The notes under the pieces: generated by a model
The model's input: the letters and a program-made list of their open reading frames with translations, nothing else
Database searches by the model: none
What the model was told of the DNA's origin: nothing
Part shown: in pieces, positions 48,183-61,935 of the stretch
Numbering within the stretch: position 1 is the stretch's first letter
Layout: each line of letters begins with the position of its first letter
Made by a program: the position numbers and the translations under genes
Source: Glandiceps talaboti
Lineage: Eukaryota; Hemichordata; Enteropneusta; Spengelidae
NCBI RefSeq assembly: GCF_964340395.1
Contig: NC_135554.1
Coordinates: 8,410,475 to 8,474,474 of the forward strand
DNA length: 64,000 nt
Direction: 5' to 3'

Positions 48183-48217
48183 TTCATTCATTCATTCATT
48201 CATTTGGATCTTTATTG
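48183..48217 (-). mobile_element. LINE-like 3' tail
   Basis: On the - strand this reads CCAATAAAGATCCAAATGAA followed by TGAATGAATGAATGA. AATAAA-type sequence followed by short-unit tail repeats is the usual 3' end of L2/CR1-type retroelements. No coding part is attached. Confidence 0.45.
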
Positions 48218-48234
48218 GAATACTCAGGGAATAT

Positions 48235-48965
48235 ATTTAACAGTTTTTATTATTTTTGTCACAGTTCTCTATGTGGAGGGGGCGGTAGGGAGAGGAGGTT
48301 ATTCATCGTGTCATATTTAAAATACTTAGTGTATACATGTACATCAGTTGTTTTCAAGGGAAGTCGTTATTGTTCAAAGTCATATATTTATATACCCTTG
48401 GGAGATAACAGCTGTTATTTATACACTATTTCGGGGTGGGTGGGGTGGAGTGGGGGTTTCAGATTCTAACGTTTAAATACCCACGATAAATAACATTTGT
48501 CATTTGTGACTCTATTTTCGGGGGTGGGGGTGGGGGTGGGGGGGGGGGGGAAGTTGAGGGAGTTCCAGAGTCTGGTATTTAAATAGCTAGTAGAAATAAC
48601 AGTTGTTAGTTGTGCTACTGTTTTCCAAGGGGCCAGATAGTACTATATGTATAATCAAAATTTAAATACCTAGGGGGTATAATTGTTATTTGTGCCACAG
48701 TGTTCTAGGGGGTCAGACTGTGAACTTAATTAATATTACCCAGAGGAAATAATGGTTGCTATTTGTGTCACTGTAAGTTTCCCAGGGCCCAGACTCAAAA
48801 TTTGAATACCCCAGTAGGCATACTTGTTATTTGTGTCTCAGTTTCCCAGGGCCCAGACTCTGATCAAAATTTGAATACCTGGGAGATATAATTATGGTAC
48901 ATGTACATTGTTGGTGCCATGGTTTTCTAGGGGTCAGGGGTCAGATTTGATTAGCATAGTCTAGT
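48235..48965 (+). repeat. Degenerate ~85-115-bp tandem repeat with G-rich core
   Basis: About seven diverged units carry TATTTGTGCCAC or similar, then TTTTCCAGGGG, CCAGACT and AAATTTGAATACC. One unit holds GGGGGTGGGGGTGGGGGT followed by a G run (48520-48552), which would form a G-quadruplex. Confidence 0.7.
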
Positions 48966-49335
48966 TGGTTTTTTTAATGACAGTCAGACTGCTAATTTCA
49001 TATCCAGTTTTTTTTTTATCTGCTAAAATAGTAGTTGTTGTTAATTTGTCAACGTTAATGATTTGTAATTATGTTTTGAGTTTCAATAATACTCCATGGT
49101 ATAATTTTATGAATATTTTTTTTTTTAAATTCACAAATTAAAAAACAACAACACAAAAGTCAATGAATGAAGACGAGCACTTCTGAATCTGCAGTATGTG
49201 CTTAAATGTGAATAGTACATGGAAAGTTGTATAAACACTCGGTTTGTTTGGTAGATCTCTGGGTTTGGAAGAGACTAAAAACAGAACAGTTTACATGTAG
49301 GTATGGAGAGAACAGATGATGGTGAATATCACACC
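48966..49335. other. Intronic stretch, no gene seen
   Basis: T-rich runs and unique sequence only. Confidence 0.4.
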
Positions 49336-49339
49336 AAGT

Positions 49340-50470
49340 TTGTGAGTGTGTACGTGTGTGGTCATCACTACGTGTAGTAATGGTGAAAAGAGTTAATGTG
49401 TTCTAATACTTGTTGTGAATATGTACATGTGTGGACAACACTAGTAATGGTGAAAAGAGTTCATGTGTTCTGATACTTGTGAATATGTACATGTGTGGAC
49501 AACACTAGTAATGGTGAAAAGAGTTCATGTGTTCTGATAGCTGTGAATATGTAAGTGTGTGGACAACACTAGTAATGGTGAAAAGAGTTCATGTGTTCTG
49601 ATAGCTGTGAATATGTACGTGTGTGTGTGTGGACAACACTAGTAATGGTGAAAAGAGTTAATGTGTTCTGATACTTGTTGTGAATATGTAAGTGTGTGGA
49701 CAACACTAGTAATGGTGAAAAGAGTTCATGTGTTCTGATAGCTGTGAATATGTACGTGTGTGTGTGGACAACACTAGTAATGGTGAAAAGAGTTCATGTG
49801 TTCTGATACTTGTGAATATGTAAGTGTGTGGACAACACTAGTAATGGTGAAAAGAGTTCATGTGTTCTGATAGCTGTGAATATGTAAGTGTGTGGACAAC
49901 ACTAGTAATGGTGAAAAGAGTTCATGTGTTCTGATAGCTGTGAATATGTACGTGTGTGTGTGGACAACACTAGTAATGGTGAAAAGAGTTCATGTGTTCT
50001 GATAGCTGTGAATATGTAAGTGTGTGGACAACACTAGTAATGGTGAAAAGAGTTCATGTGTTCTGATAGCTGTGAATATGTACGTGTGTGTGTGGACAAC
50101 GCTAGTAATGGTGGAAAGAGTTAATGTGTTCTGATAGCTGTGAATATATACATATACATGTGTGGACATCACTAGTAATGGTGAAAAGAGTTAATGTGTT
50201 CTGATAGCTGTGAATATATACGTGTGTGGACATCACTAGTAATGGTGAAAAGAGTTCATGTGTTCTGATGGCTGTGAATATATACGTGTGTGGACATCAC
50301 TAGTAATGGTGAAAAGAGTTCATGTGTTCTGATAGTTGTTGTGAATATATACGTGTGTGGACATCACTGGTAATGGTGAAAAGAGTTCATGTGTTGTGAT
50401 TGCAGTGAATATATACGTGTGTGGACATCACTAGTAATGGTGAAATGAGTTCATGTGTTCTGATACTTGT
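49340..50470 (+). repeat. 64-bp minisatellite, ~17 copies
   Basis: The unit contains GTGTGGACAACACTAGTAAT then GGTGAAAAGAGTTCATGTGT and TCTGATAGCTGTGAATATGTA. The period is 64 bp, varying by multiples of 2 where (GT)n inside the unit expands (for example at 49620). Later copies (50160 on) share ATATATACGTGTGTGGACATC, so two subfamilies are arranged in blocks. Confidence 0.95.
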
Positions 50471-50979
50471 TCTTTGAATACTTCGGTAGATGTAGTGCAG
50501 ACAATGTCATTTGTGAGATTATTCCAGTCATTTTAATGGTGTGAGGATAATAGGAGTATTTCAATGTATGTATTTGTTTTTGCTGGTATTTAGAGTGGCC
50601 ATGGCTAGGAATCTGCAAGATGCTAGTTTGAGCCATGCTACTTCCATTTGAATGGTGAAAGTGATTCGACAAGATTTGATCCATGAATGTACAGTCAACC
50701 CAGCTATATAAATGGAGATCTGGTTGGATAGCAGTTACATTTTGTACTATGTGAATGGTTTAATAGCTATGCATTTGCAGAGGCTGCAGTGAATTATATG
50801 CTTCCGAGGGAGTAGAGAATTACAATATGATAGTTATTGAGCCATTGTAGGTTTGTGTTGAGTAATTCTAAAAAGGTTTTGTGCATTATATGTGAAAGAA
50901 GAACACATACATTTATATCACATTGTTGTTGATAAAGATGAAGAACTGATCGTGAAATTTGGTTCTTTTCTTTTTGCAG
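50471..50979. other. Intron end, no gene seen
   Basis: Unique sequence, including a possible second copy of the 6245-6440 repeat at 50779-50818. A T/C-rich acceptor (TTTCTTTTTGCAG) closes the intron. Confidence 0.4.
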
Positions 50980-51059
50980 AGGTTAGGTCTGTCAGCAGAG
51001 CCAGTTGAGGATAATATTTACAAGTGGGCTGTCAAGCTTTTTGACTTCCAGGAGGATAG
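50980..51059 (+). CDS. UBE2Q-like RWD/E2-variant protein, visible exon 6 (UBC strand 1)
   Basis: The acceptor CTTTTTGCAG ends at 50979 and the donor GTAGGT starts at 51060. The exon is 80 nt, enters in phase 0 and leaves in phase 2, residues 196-221. PVEDNIYKWAVKLFDFQED matches the UBE2Q pattern of a polar turn followed by (L/I)YxWxVKL, the first strands of the UBC sheet. In canonical E2s the corresponding place is the NxxxWxVxIxGP stretch. The UBE2Q-type VKLxxFxxD replaces the IxGPxxTPYxGG loop, which supports UBE2Q over other E2 classes. Confidence 0.9.
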
Positions 51060-52319
51060 GTAGGTTATTAGCATCATTGAAACCCTGATACTATTCAACA
51101 AGTCAAGTTAAACGGCTCTTAAATGCGGTTTATTGTCTGGTTTCTTGATGTTTGAAGAACATTATATCTTCTGCGGTGTTCGAAATCCCACTTAAAATGT
51201 TCAAAATTGACATTATCCCCCCCCCCTCCCCAATTTAACATGAAGTATAAGGTGTACAAAATACATGTAATGAGATGTAATGTATTATTCCCAATTCTTT
51301 GAGTCAAAGTGACAAGGCCCCTTAGGTCACTCATACTCCAAATTCTTTGAGTCACAGTGACAAGGCCCCTTAAGTCACTTGTTTTTTCCCTTGGTTGAAC
51401 AAAGAAAAATGTTGGGGAATAATATCTAAGTATTTGTTTTCATGCAACCATAAAATGCTATTGACATATGGGGTGGTGGTGGGATGGGGTGGGGGGAGGT
51501 GTGGGTGTGGGGTGGGGTGGGGAGGTGTGGGTGTGAACTATCTTTGCTTTGACTACTTTCACATGGTATTTTGGAACTAAAATTAGGGGAAAGGGTAATT
51601 GGTGTCTGGCAAATGTTTACTGGATGATTTTCTATTATTTATTTATTTTATGGAAAACCAACAAGATAAGTATGTCCCAATTACAGGCTCCTAAAAAGTG
51701 AAAAACTAGTCTAAGAGAAAAATACAAATTAAAACACACAAACATGTCAAACAAACAAACAAACAAACGAACAAACAAACAAACAAAATGTACATAAAAA
51801 CACCTTACAAGGTAAATATATAAAATCAATCTTGCCAGGTGGACTTGAGATGATAATCTTGCAAAATTACATGATTATAAAAGATTCATTCAAGTCAATA
51901 TTTGAAATACTACTGTAACAACAATGATCATTTGTCATACATCTCTAAATGGCACAAATCAAAAACCACAGCAGAGAAATGTTGAAAGGTTATTAAAGTT
52001 ATGTGGTATCAAGGAGGCCATCTATATTAAGAGTTGTCCACATACCGGTAACGTGAACAGATATGAGGGATGGTACTTTCTCTCTAAGATCTATGGGAGC
52101 ATGCTCTGTGATCACATCACTTTGTGACATGACGGTAATAAACAGTGCCATCTATCATAGAGTGAAGAAGACTGACAGCTGTAGCAAGCTCTCAGCCTGT
52201 CAAATTATGTTGTGTATGTTGTGTATATTGGTTAAAATGTTACTACTCTGAGGTGAATTGCTCATTCCAATCAATGTGTGGTATTGAGTTGATATTCCAT
52301 TTTTTCTTTATGATTATAG
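51060..52319. other. Intron with G/C-rich tracts
   Basis: It contains TCCCCCCCCCCTCCCC (51218-51233), a G-rich run at 51470-51533 (repeated GGGGTGGGG and GGTGTGGGTG, potential G-quadruplex) and an (AAAC)n run at 51746-51786. CTTTGAGTCAAAGTGACAAGGCCCCTTA-like sequence occurs twice (about 51296 and 51340). No gene. Confidence 0.6.
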
Positions 52320-52452
52320 TGACATAGCCAAGGACCTTGGGGTTATAGAGACTAAATTTGGCTACAACTACATTCAGCTTGAAATGGATTTTGCAATAGA
52401 CTTGTTCCCCTTCTACCCACCCCTGGTAAAAGTCATACGGCCCAGATTACAG
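52320..52452 (+). CDS. UBE2Q-like RWD/E2-variant protein, visible exon 7 (UBC core)
   Basis: The acceptor TATGATTATAG ends at 52319. The exon is 133 nt, enters in phase 2 and leaves in phase 0, residues 222-266. [20 protein letters not shown] followed by [11 protein letters not shown] is the E2 signature of two central strands and the FPxxPP turn. UBE2Q members have [20 protein letters not shown] in the same place. The HPN motif that normally follows is absent, as in UBE2Q. The 3' boundary is a GC donor (CAG|GCAAGT at 52453). A GT donor 27 nt upstream (CCCTG|GTAAAA at 52426) would delete VKVIRPRLQ in frame and would damage the fold, so I use the GC site. Confidence 0.92.
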
Positions 52453-54298
<1,846 letters not shown>

Positions 54299-54351
54299 GA
54301 CAGTATGATGCAGAGGGTGACGAATATGGAAATGTTGAAACTTTCATTCTG
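54299..54351 (+). CDS. UBE2Q-like RWD/E2-variant protein, visible exon 8 (former active-site segment)
   Basis: The acceptor CACAAATTTAG ends at 54298 and the donor GTAAGT starts at 54352. The exon is 53 nt, enters in phase 0 and leaves in phase 2, residues 267-283. The peptide DSMMQRVTNMEMLKLSFW occupies the place where an active E2 has its catalytic cysteine (GxxCMELL in UBE2Q, GxICLxIL in others). Aligning MEML with MELL puts Asn where Cys should be. The neighbouring exons contain no cysteine either. The exon is short, but phase, splice sites and the W-N-P junction with the next exon support it. Confidence 0.85.
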
Positions 54352-55137
54352 GTAAGTACGACTCGGGTAATCAAGGTGTCGGTTAAAGATAGACACATGC
54401 TGAAACTATTCAGTCATTTGATGCGGTAGATTACAGAAGTTGGTGATGCTAGCAGTTCCTCTGTTGTGTGAATGTAATCATCCTTTGATCGATAGCATAG
54501 ACATTGGAAGTCCCAAAACAGTCACTGAATTTTATGGAACTAGGTTTCAGAGAGCCGCCCTACTGAGACTATAATTAAACCAACGTTCATTCAATAGCTT
54601 ATCACTGTTGTATCAATACGTTGCGACAATAGTTGTAGTTTGTGTCTATCTCAGTAAACTGAAGTTAACATCATGATGTGAGTAAAGCCACGTTAGTGTG
54701 GAAACTTCATGACTAAGTCTTCTCAACACACACACTTAGGACTTTGTCTAACTATTCAGATTTCAAACTTGAAAATTATTATTGTACATAGTAATGGTTC
54801 AACCCAGTCAGATACTGTGAAATAGTCTTGCAGTGACATATTTCTCAATATTAAATGTTTTACACTGTGATTGGCTGGTCCTGTGTATACCGTACCAACA
54901 CAGATTCATTTCGGACACAACTTACATGTACATCGGATGTAGTGTGTAGTTTTTAAGATATGAACAACATTATTACTTCACAGTAAATCATTTTATGTGA
55001 GGGTCATACATTGTATAATGAAAATGCCCCCTCTTCTCCCTTCCCCACTTCCCCTCCCCCATTTCAGATTGAATAGAATATCCCTAATCACACTCAGTGT
55101 CATCCAACTGGTTTGTGATGTATTTTTATTTTGTAAG
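54352..55137. other. Intron, no other feature
   Basis: Phase-2 intron. A pyrimidine-rich patch at 55026-55062 lies about 75 bp before the AAG acceptor. The open frame 54997-55374 overlaps the next exon in another frame and is a shadow. Confidence 0.6.
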
Positions 55138-55203
55138 GAACCCAACCAAAGACATGAAGACTGTTCTAGAAGAAATCAAAGGATATCTGCAAAGCTGGGC
55201 AAG
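55138..55203 (+). CDS. UBE2Q-like RWD/E2-variant protein, visible exon 9 (UBC C-terminal helix)
   Basis: The acceptor TTTTATTTTGTAAG ends at 55137 (AAG instead of the usual YAG) and the donor GTATGT starts at 55204. The exon is 66 nt, phase 2 to 2, residues 284-305. Joined to the previous exon it reads FWNPTKDMKTVLEEIKGYL. This is the E2 block W-x-P-x-x-x-(I/M)-x-x-(I/V)-L that follows the active-site loop. QSWAR ends it. Keeping this block while losing Cys is what is seen in E2 variants (UEV proteins). Confidence 0.88.
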
Positions 55204-58002
55204 GTATGTGGACTTGTACTACTCCTAATATACCACGCACAAACCAAGTTAGTGTCTTTGAACAGAAAATATGGACATACATGCAATGTATTGCCAGGTC
55301 GTACGTTCTACGTCACGACAATCCATGTTGACATCACCCAGTCTGGTTCAGAATCTGCAGTGCTTGAAATATGAGTCAAACCATTCCAATTAAATTGCTA
55401 TTATTTTCCCAATTTTGCATATATTAACCATACAGAGGTATATTATATTTTATATTTAATTTACTCATTCTTTTCATAGTGTATTTATTATTATTTTATT
55501 CCTTTACTGCTTTTGTTATTCAATTAGTGTTATTAAAAAAATAATTTCATATTTAAGGGAAGTTAAATTACTTTTTTTTTATTTCTCGTTAGAAGAGAAC
55601 CATGCCTCTTTTGTAGTGCATTAGATAATGGTTCTGTTAGTGGTTTTATGTCCTAGCTACTTTTATGGTAATGATAGTGGCAGACATTTTTTGAACTTAT
55701 GGGGTTGTCAAATATAGATTTTGTCATTAACACACAAGGGTAAATTAATACACAGTGAGTATCTGCTGCAGATAGGCAGGCATGCAAACATACAGTCACA
55801 GGCTCGGTAAGCAGACACAAAGGCAGGGAGATAGGCAAGAAAGCAGACTACCAGACAATCAGTCTGACAAACAGGCAGGTACAGTAGGCAGTTAGACATA
55901 CCGGTACTTACAGACAGACACAGGCAGACAGACAGACTGCCTGACTGACAGATGGACAGATGGATGGATGGATGGACAGTAAGATGAGCAGACAAATGGG
56001 CTGGAGACTAACAGATAGAGGCAGGTAGGCAGGCAAACAAGTATGCTGAGAAATAAACTTTCAAAAATTGTTGACATGGATAGAAGCTATTGTCAGTGAG
56101 ATACAAAGAGGAAAGAGTAGGGGCACAACAATGACACTCTTCATAACGTAACGGTTACTTTCATTAAATAGTACTCATCACCTCATACAGATATTACAGA
56201 TATAGATAGAAGGTTTAAGATAACATTGGTGAAATACAACCATGAAAAAACACTACTATATGTACAGTATTAGGTTTGTTTCAGTGAAGTGAGCTAAGGA
56301 AAGGCTTCAGGCAATGGCAGAATTAGGTAAAAACAACAGTATAATTGATGCAAAAAACAATGCTAGCGGGTACGGGTTATGATGATGCTTTCAGTTATAC
56401 TCAATCGTTTCAACGTGTAGTATTCTATATGTGAATATACACCGTAGTCATGGGACGTTGGCTCCTGTGGTGTTTATACTTTGATAAATTACTGACACTA
56501 ATTATATTGTATGTCTTTGCATGAAACATATCTCATTCTTGCCTTACAACGAGGAAGCAAACGCATCAGTGTTTTTTTCTCAGGTTGTAACTGATACTAG
56601 GAAAGAAATCCATCAGTCTTTGGTATTTTAAAATCTATTATTATTAGGTTACCAAGGAAGTCATTGGGAAGACTCTTGTGTTTTATGCATGTGATTGGCA
56701 ATATACATTGAATCCATACAATGTACTTATATTACATGTTACAGTATATATAATATATATATCCAGATGTAAATAGCATCGGTGAAACACGATGAGTGAG
56801 GGTTTGACTCGGACAGGGCAAATAACAAAAAATGAACGGTTTTGAAATGTGTATGAGCAGTCTACTCACCATGTGCATGTTGTATTAGTTTTGTCTGATG
56901 TTATTACTCTCAAATAAATGCAATCCCAGCAGGGTCTCATAACATGTCATTTGTAGTAAAGAAACTATCAATTATGTAATCTCCTGATAATACACTAGGA
57001 AATTGCAGGTAGTAACAGGTCTGAAAATTATGACTTGAAAAGGTGTTTCATGTCGAAAAATATTATGGGACTTTGAAATTTATATAACCCCTGGTCCTGC
57101 AGACCTTTTGATAGTGTGTTAATAGGCTTGTGGAAACTGTCGCTATTGTTGTTGTTTGTATGGTGTCATGGCTGTCTGTCTTCTCAGAAGGTGTGTTCTA
57201 ACATTTACAACCGAGATCACAGTTGTGTGTAAATGTAAAAGTACAGTCTACTTTTGGACCACATCGTTGATGGCTGACTCAATTCCATGGATGTTGTGTG
57301 ACTGTGCTTATAGACACAACAGTGATCATGGTTGTATACTACTGTTGCTGTTGTGAGTCACAATAACATATAGTAGGTTTTCTTGTGATTCACCACATGT
57401 GACGTACATGTACACGTAGTGAGAAAGAGGGGAATACCACACTTTGATTTGTCATACCAAATCATGTATTTAGTCTTGTCACAAGAAATTGCTGCGGTGT
57501 GTACATAAGTGATATGTCAATATGACTTACAAGGGCACATTGGATGATCTTTTACATTGACTGCACTTAGTGCAATGCAGATTTCTACTCTCACTTCTCT
57601 TTTGATCTTTTGCTGAAAGTGAATTGATGTCTTCCTTAATCTAACCCCACATACATTTTAGTAAATTAGTGAAGGTACAATCATTGGTAAAAGATGTCCA
57701 ATGTCGCTGAATATTTGTCACAGCAAAATATTACTAAATTAATGCAAGTTTGGGACCATAAATGGTCAAAATGTGGGTTACTTGTTTTTATGTGTCTTTC
57801 ATTCATTAAGTTTGTGAGTATGTCTGTGTGCATATTTGTATGTATGTATGTATGTATGTATGTATGTATGTATGTATGTATGTACGTACGTACGTACGTA
57901 CGTATGTATGTGCGTATGCATGTATGTATGTATGTATGTATGTATGTATGTATGGATGGATGGATGGATGTACAATCATGTATATAACTACAAGTTCATA
58001 TG

Positions 58003-58044
<42 letters not shown>

Positions 58045-58181
58045 TGTGTGCTGGTGCATTCAATTGATGTTATATGCTATGTAATGATATCAATGGTACA
58101 TGACATTCTGTCACCTGTATATACATCATACATCAAATCAGTAACACCATCCCTATATTGTATTTAACTCTTTGTTCTCAG
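55204..58181. other. Intron with degenerate CAGA/CAGG microsatellite
   Basis: From 55765 to 56040 a loose (CAGA/CAGG/GCAG) microsatellite lies in a broad purine/C-rich stretch, with GGAT repeats at 55958-55975. The stretch from 56041 to 57830 has no recognised feature; its short open frames have no motif. Confidence 0.6.
57836..58044. repeat. (TATG)n-(TACG)n-(TATG)n-(GGAT)n and (GT)n microsatellites
   Basis: TATG units at 57837-57882, TACG at 57882-57904, TATG again to 57952, GGAT to 57970, then (GT)n at 58004-58042. The open frames encoding YVCM repeats are artefacts. Confidence 0.97.
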
Positions 58182-58272
58182 ACTTGAAGTTGACAGTCAC
58201 CGCAATGATGCCAAGAGATATCCTACTGGCTCCTATGTTGACATTGAACATCATTTACTTAGACTAGCATTG
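58182..58272 (+). CDS. UBE2Q-like RWD/E2-variant protein, visible exon 10
   Basis: The acceptor CTTTGTTCTCAG ends at 58181 and the donor GTAAGT starts at 58273. The exon is 91 nt, enters in phase 2 and leaves in phase 0, residues 306-336. The peptide RLEVDSHRNDAKRYPTGSYV followed by DIEHHLLRLAL lies after the UBC core. In UBE2Q the place is taken by a longer helical tail, and here I do not recognise the sequence. The last 21 nt of the exon plus the first 16 nt of the intron form the unit of the 37-bp array that follows, so the donor of this exon is the first of about 94. Confidence 0.87.
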
Positions 58273-61200
58273 GTAAGTCAATCTATAACATTTACTTAGA
58301 CTAGCATTGGTAAGTCAATATGTAACATTTACTTAGACTAGCATTGGTAAGTCAATCTATAACATTTACTTAGACTAGCATTGGTAAGTCAATCTATAAC
58401 ATTTACTTAGACTAGCATTGGTAAGTCAATCTATAACATTTACTTAGACTAGCATTGGTAAGTCAATCTATAACATTTACTTAGACTAGCATTGGTAAGT
58501 CAATCTATAACATTTACTTAGACTAGCATTGGTAAGTCAATCTATAACATTTACTTAGACTAGCATTGGTAAGTCAATCTATAACATTTACTTAGACTAG
58601 CATTGGTAAGTCAATCTATAATATAATATAGACTAGCATTGGTAAGTCAATCTATAACATTTACTTAGACTAGCATTGGTAAGTCAATATGTAACATTTA
58701 CTTAGACTAGCATTGGTAAGTCAATCTATAACATTTACTTAGACTAGCATTGGTAAGTCAATATGCAACATTTACTTAGACTAGTATTGGTAAGTCAATC
58801 TATAACATTTACTTAGACTAGCATTGGTAAGTCAATATGTAACATTTACTTAGACTAGCATTGGTAAGTCAATCTATAACATTTACTTAGACTAGCATTG
58901 GTAAGTCAATCTATAACATTTACTTAGACTAGCATTGGTAAGTCAATCTATAACATTTACTTAGACTAGCATTGGTAAGTCAATATGCAACATTTACTTA
59001 GACTAGTATTGGTAAGTCAATCTATAACATTTACTTAGACTAGCATTGGTAAGTCAATATGCAACATTTACTTAGACTAGCATTGGTAAGTCAATCTATA
59101 ACATTTACTTAGACTAGCATTGGTAAGTCAATCTATAACATTTACTTAGACTAGCATTGGTAAGTCAATCTATAACATTTACTTAGACTAGCATTGGTAA
59201 GTCAATATGCAACATTTACTTAGACTAGTATTGGTAAGTCAATCTATAACATTTACTTAGACTAGCATTGGTAAGTCAATCTATAACATTTACTTAGACT
59301 AGTATTGGTAAGTCAATCTATAACATTTACTTAGACTAGCATTGGTAAGTTAATCTATAACATTTACTTAGACTAGCATTGGTAAGTCAATCTATAACAT
59401 TTACTAAGACTAGCATTGGTAAGTCAATCTATAACATTTACTTAGACTAGCATTGGTAAGTCAATCTATAACATTTACTTAGACTAGCTTTGGTAAGTCA
59501 ATCTATAACATTTACTAGGCTAGCATTGGTAAGTCAATCTATAACATTTACTTAGACTAGCATTGGTAAGTCAATCTATAACATTTACTTAGACTAGCAT
59601 TGGTAAGTCAATCTATAACATTTACTTAGACTAGTATTGGTAAGTCAATCTATAACATTTACTTAGACTAGCATTGGTAAGTCAATCTATAACATTTACT
59701 TAGACTAGCATTGGTAAGTCAATCTATAACATTTACTTAGACTAGCATTGGTAAGTCAATCTTTAACATTTACTTAGACTAGCATTGGTAAGTCAATCTA
59801 TAACATTTACTTAGACTAGCATTGGTAAGTCAATCTATAACATTTACTTAGACTAGCATTGGTAAGTCAATCTATAACATTTACTTAGACTAGCATTGGT
59901 AAGTCAATCTATAACATTTACTTAGACTAGCATTGGTAAGTCAATATGTAACATTTACTTAGACTAGCATTGGTAAGTCAATCTATAACATTTACTTAGA
60001 CTAGCATTGGTAAGTCAATTTATAACATTTACTTAGACTAGCATTGGTAAGTCAATCTATAACATTTACTTAGACTAGCATTGGTAAGTCAATTTATAAC
60101 ATTTACTTATACTAGCATTGGTAAGTCAATATATAACATTTACTTAGACTAGCATTGGTAAGTCAATCTATAACATTTACTTAGACTAGCATTGGTAAGT
60201 CAATCTATAACATTTACTTAGACTAGCATTGGTAAGTCAATCTATAACATTTACTTAGACTAGCATTGGTAAGTCAATCTATCACATTTACTTAGACTAG
60301 CATTGGAAAGTCAATCTATCACATTTACTTAGACTAGCATTGGTAAGTCAATATATAACATTTACTTAGACTAGCATTGGTAAGTCAATCTATAACATTT
60401 ACTTAGACTAGCATTGGTAAGTCAATATATAACATTTACTTAGACTAGCATTGGTAAGTCAATATGTAACATTTACTTAGACTAGCATTGGTAAGTCAAT
60501 ATGTAACATTTACTTAGACTAGCATTGGTAAGTCAATCTATAACATTTACTTAGACTAGCATTGGTAAGTCAATCTATAACATTTACTTAGACTAGCATT
60601 GGTAAGTCAATCTATAACATTTACTTATACTAGCATTGGTAAGTCAATCTATAACATTTACTTTTACTAGCATTGGTAAGTCAATCTATAACATTTACTT
60701 AGACTAGCATTGGTAAGTCAATCTATAACATTTACTTAGACTAGCATTGGTAAGTCAATCTATAACATTTACTTAGACTAGCATTGGTAAGTCAATCTAT
60801 AACATTTACTTAGACTAGCATTGGTAAGTCAATCTATAACATTTACTTAGACTAGCATTGGTAAGTCAATCTATAACATTTACTTAGACTAGCATTGGTA
60901 AGTCAATCTATAACATTTACTTAGACTAGCATTGGTAAGTCAATCTATAACATTTACTTAGACTAGCATTGGTAAGTCAATCTATAACATTTACTTAGAC
61001 TAGCATTGGTAAGTCAATCTATAACATTTACTTAGACTAGCATTGGTAAGTCAATATGTAACATTTACTTAGACTAGCATTGGTAAGTCAATCTGTAACA
61101 TTTACTTAGACTAGCATTGGTAAGTCAATATGTAACATTTACTTAGACTAGCATTGGTAAGTCAATCTGTAACATTTACTTAGACTAGCATTGGTAAGTC

Positions 61201-61720
61201 AATCTATAACATTTACTAGGCTAGCATTGGTAAGTCAATCTATAACATTTACTTAGACTAGCATTGGTAAGTCAATCTATAACATTTACTTAGACTAGCA
61301 TTGGTAAGTCAATCTATAACATTTACTTAGACTAGCATTGGTAAGTCAATCTATAACATTTACTTAGACTAGCATTGGTAAGTCAATCTATAACATTTAC
61401 TTAGACTAGCATTGGTAAGTCAATCTATAACATTTACATAGACTAGCATTGGTAAGTCAATATGTAACATTTACTTAGACTAGCATTGGTAAGTCAATCT
61501 ATAACATTTACTTAGACTAGCATTGGTAAGTCAATCTATAACATTTACTTAGACTAGCATTGGTAAGTCAATCTATAACATTTACTTAGACTAGCATTGG
61601 TAAGTCAATCTATAACATTTACTTAGACTAGCATTGGTAAGTCAATCTATAACATTTACTTAGACTAGCATTGGTAAGTCAATCTATAACATTTACTTAG
61701 ACTAGCATTGGTAAGTCAAT
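58252..61720 (+). repeat. 37-bp array, ~94 copies, each carrying an exon end plus 5' splice site
   Basis: The unit is CATTTACTTAGACTAGCATTG|GTAAGTCAATCTATAA, where the bar is the real exon-intron border at 58272/58273. The period is 37 bp over 3.47 kb. Copies are very similar. Variants include AATATGTAAC, AATATGCAAC, CTAGTATTGG, and a few length variants (for example near 58620 and 59515). GGTAAGT is intact in virtually all units; one unit near 60305 reads GGAAAGT. Reading past the first donor meets TAG within the first repeat, so only the first donor keeps the protein open. Confidence 0.98.
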
Positions 61721-61935
61721 CCATTCCTGTTACATGATTAAACCGAGACCAAACAAAAACCAAAAAAGAAATTGATATGATGAATGGAATAGCGTTGAAC
61801 TTTGACATTGTAGGAAATTATGGGAGAATCCAATATGGCTGTCAATTTGAATGTGTTGTACTGGTATAATTTCTATGTATACAGGTATTTTTATTTTAGA
61901 ATTAAGACTTTCTTTAATTCACAATCTGCTTGCAG

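Noticed and set aside
55653-56077. - strand frames with cysteine/serine-rich CLPTC phrases
   Set aside because: They are translations of a loose CAGA/CAGG microsatellite.
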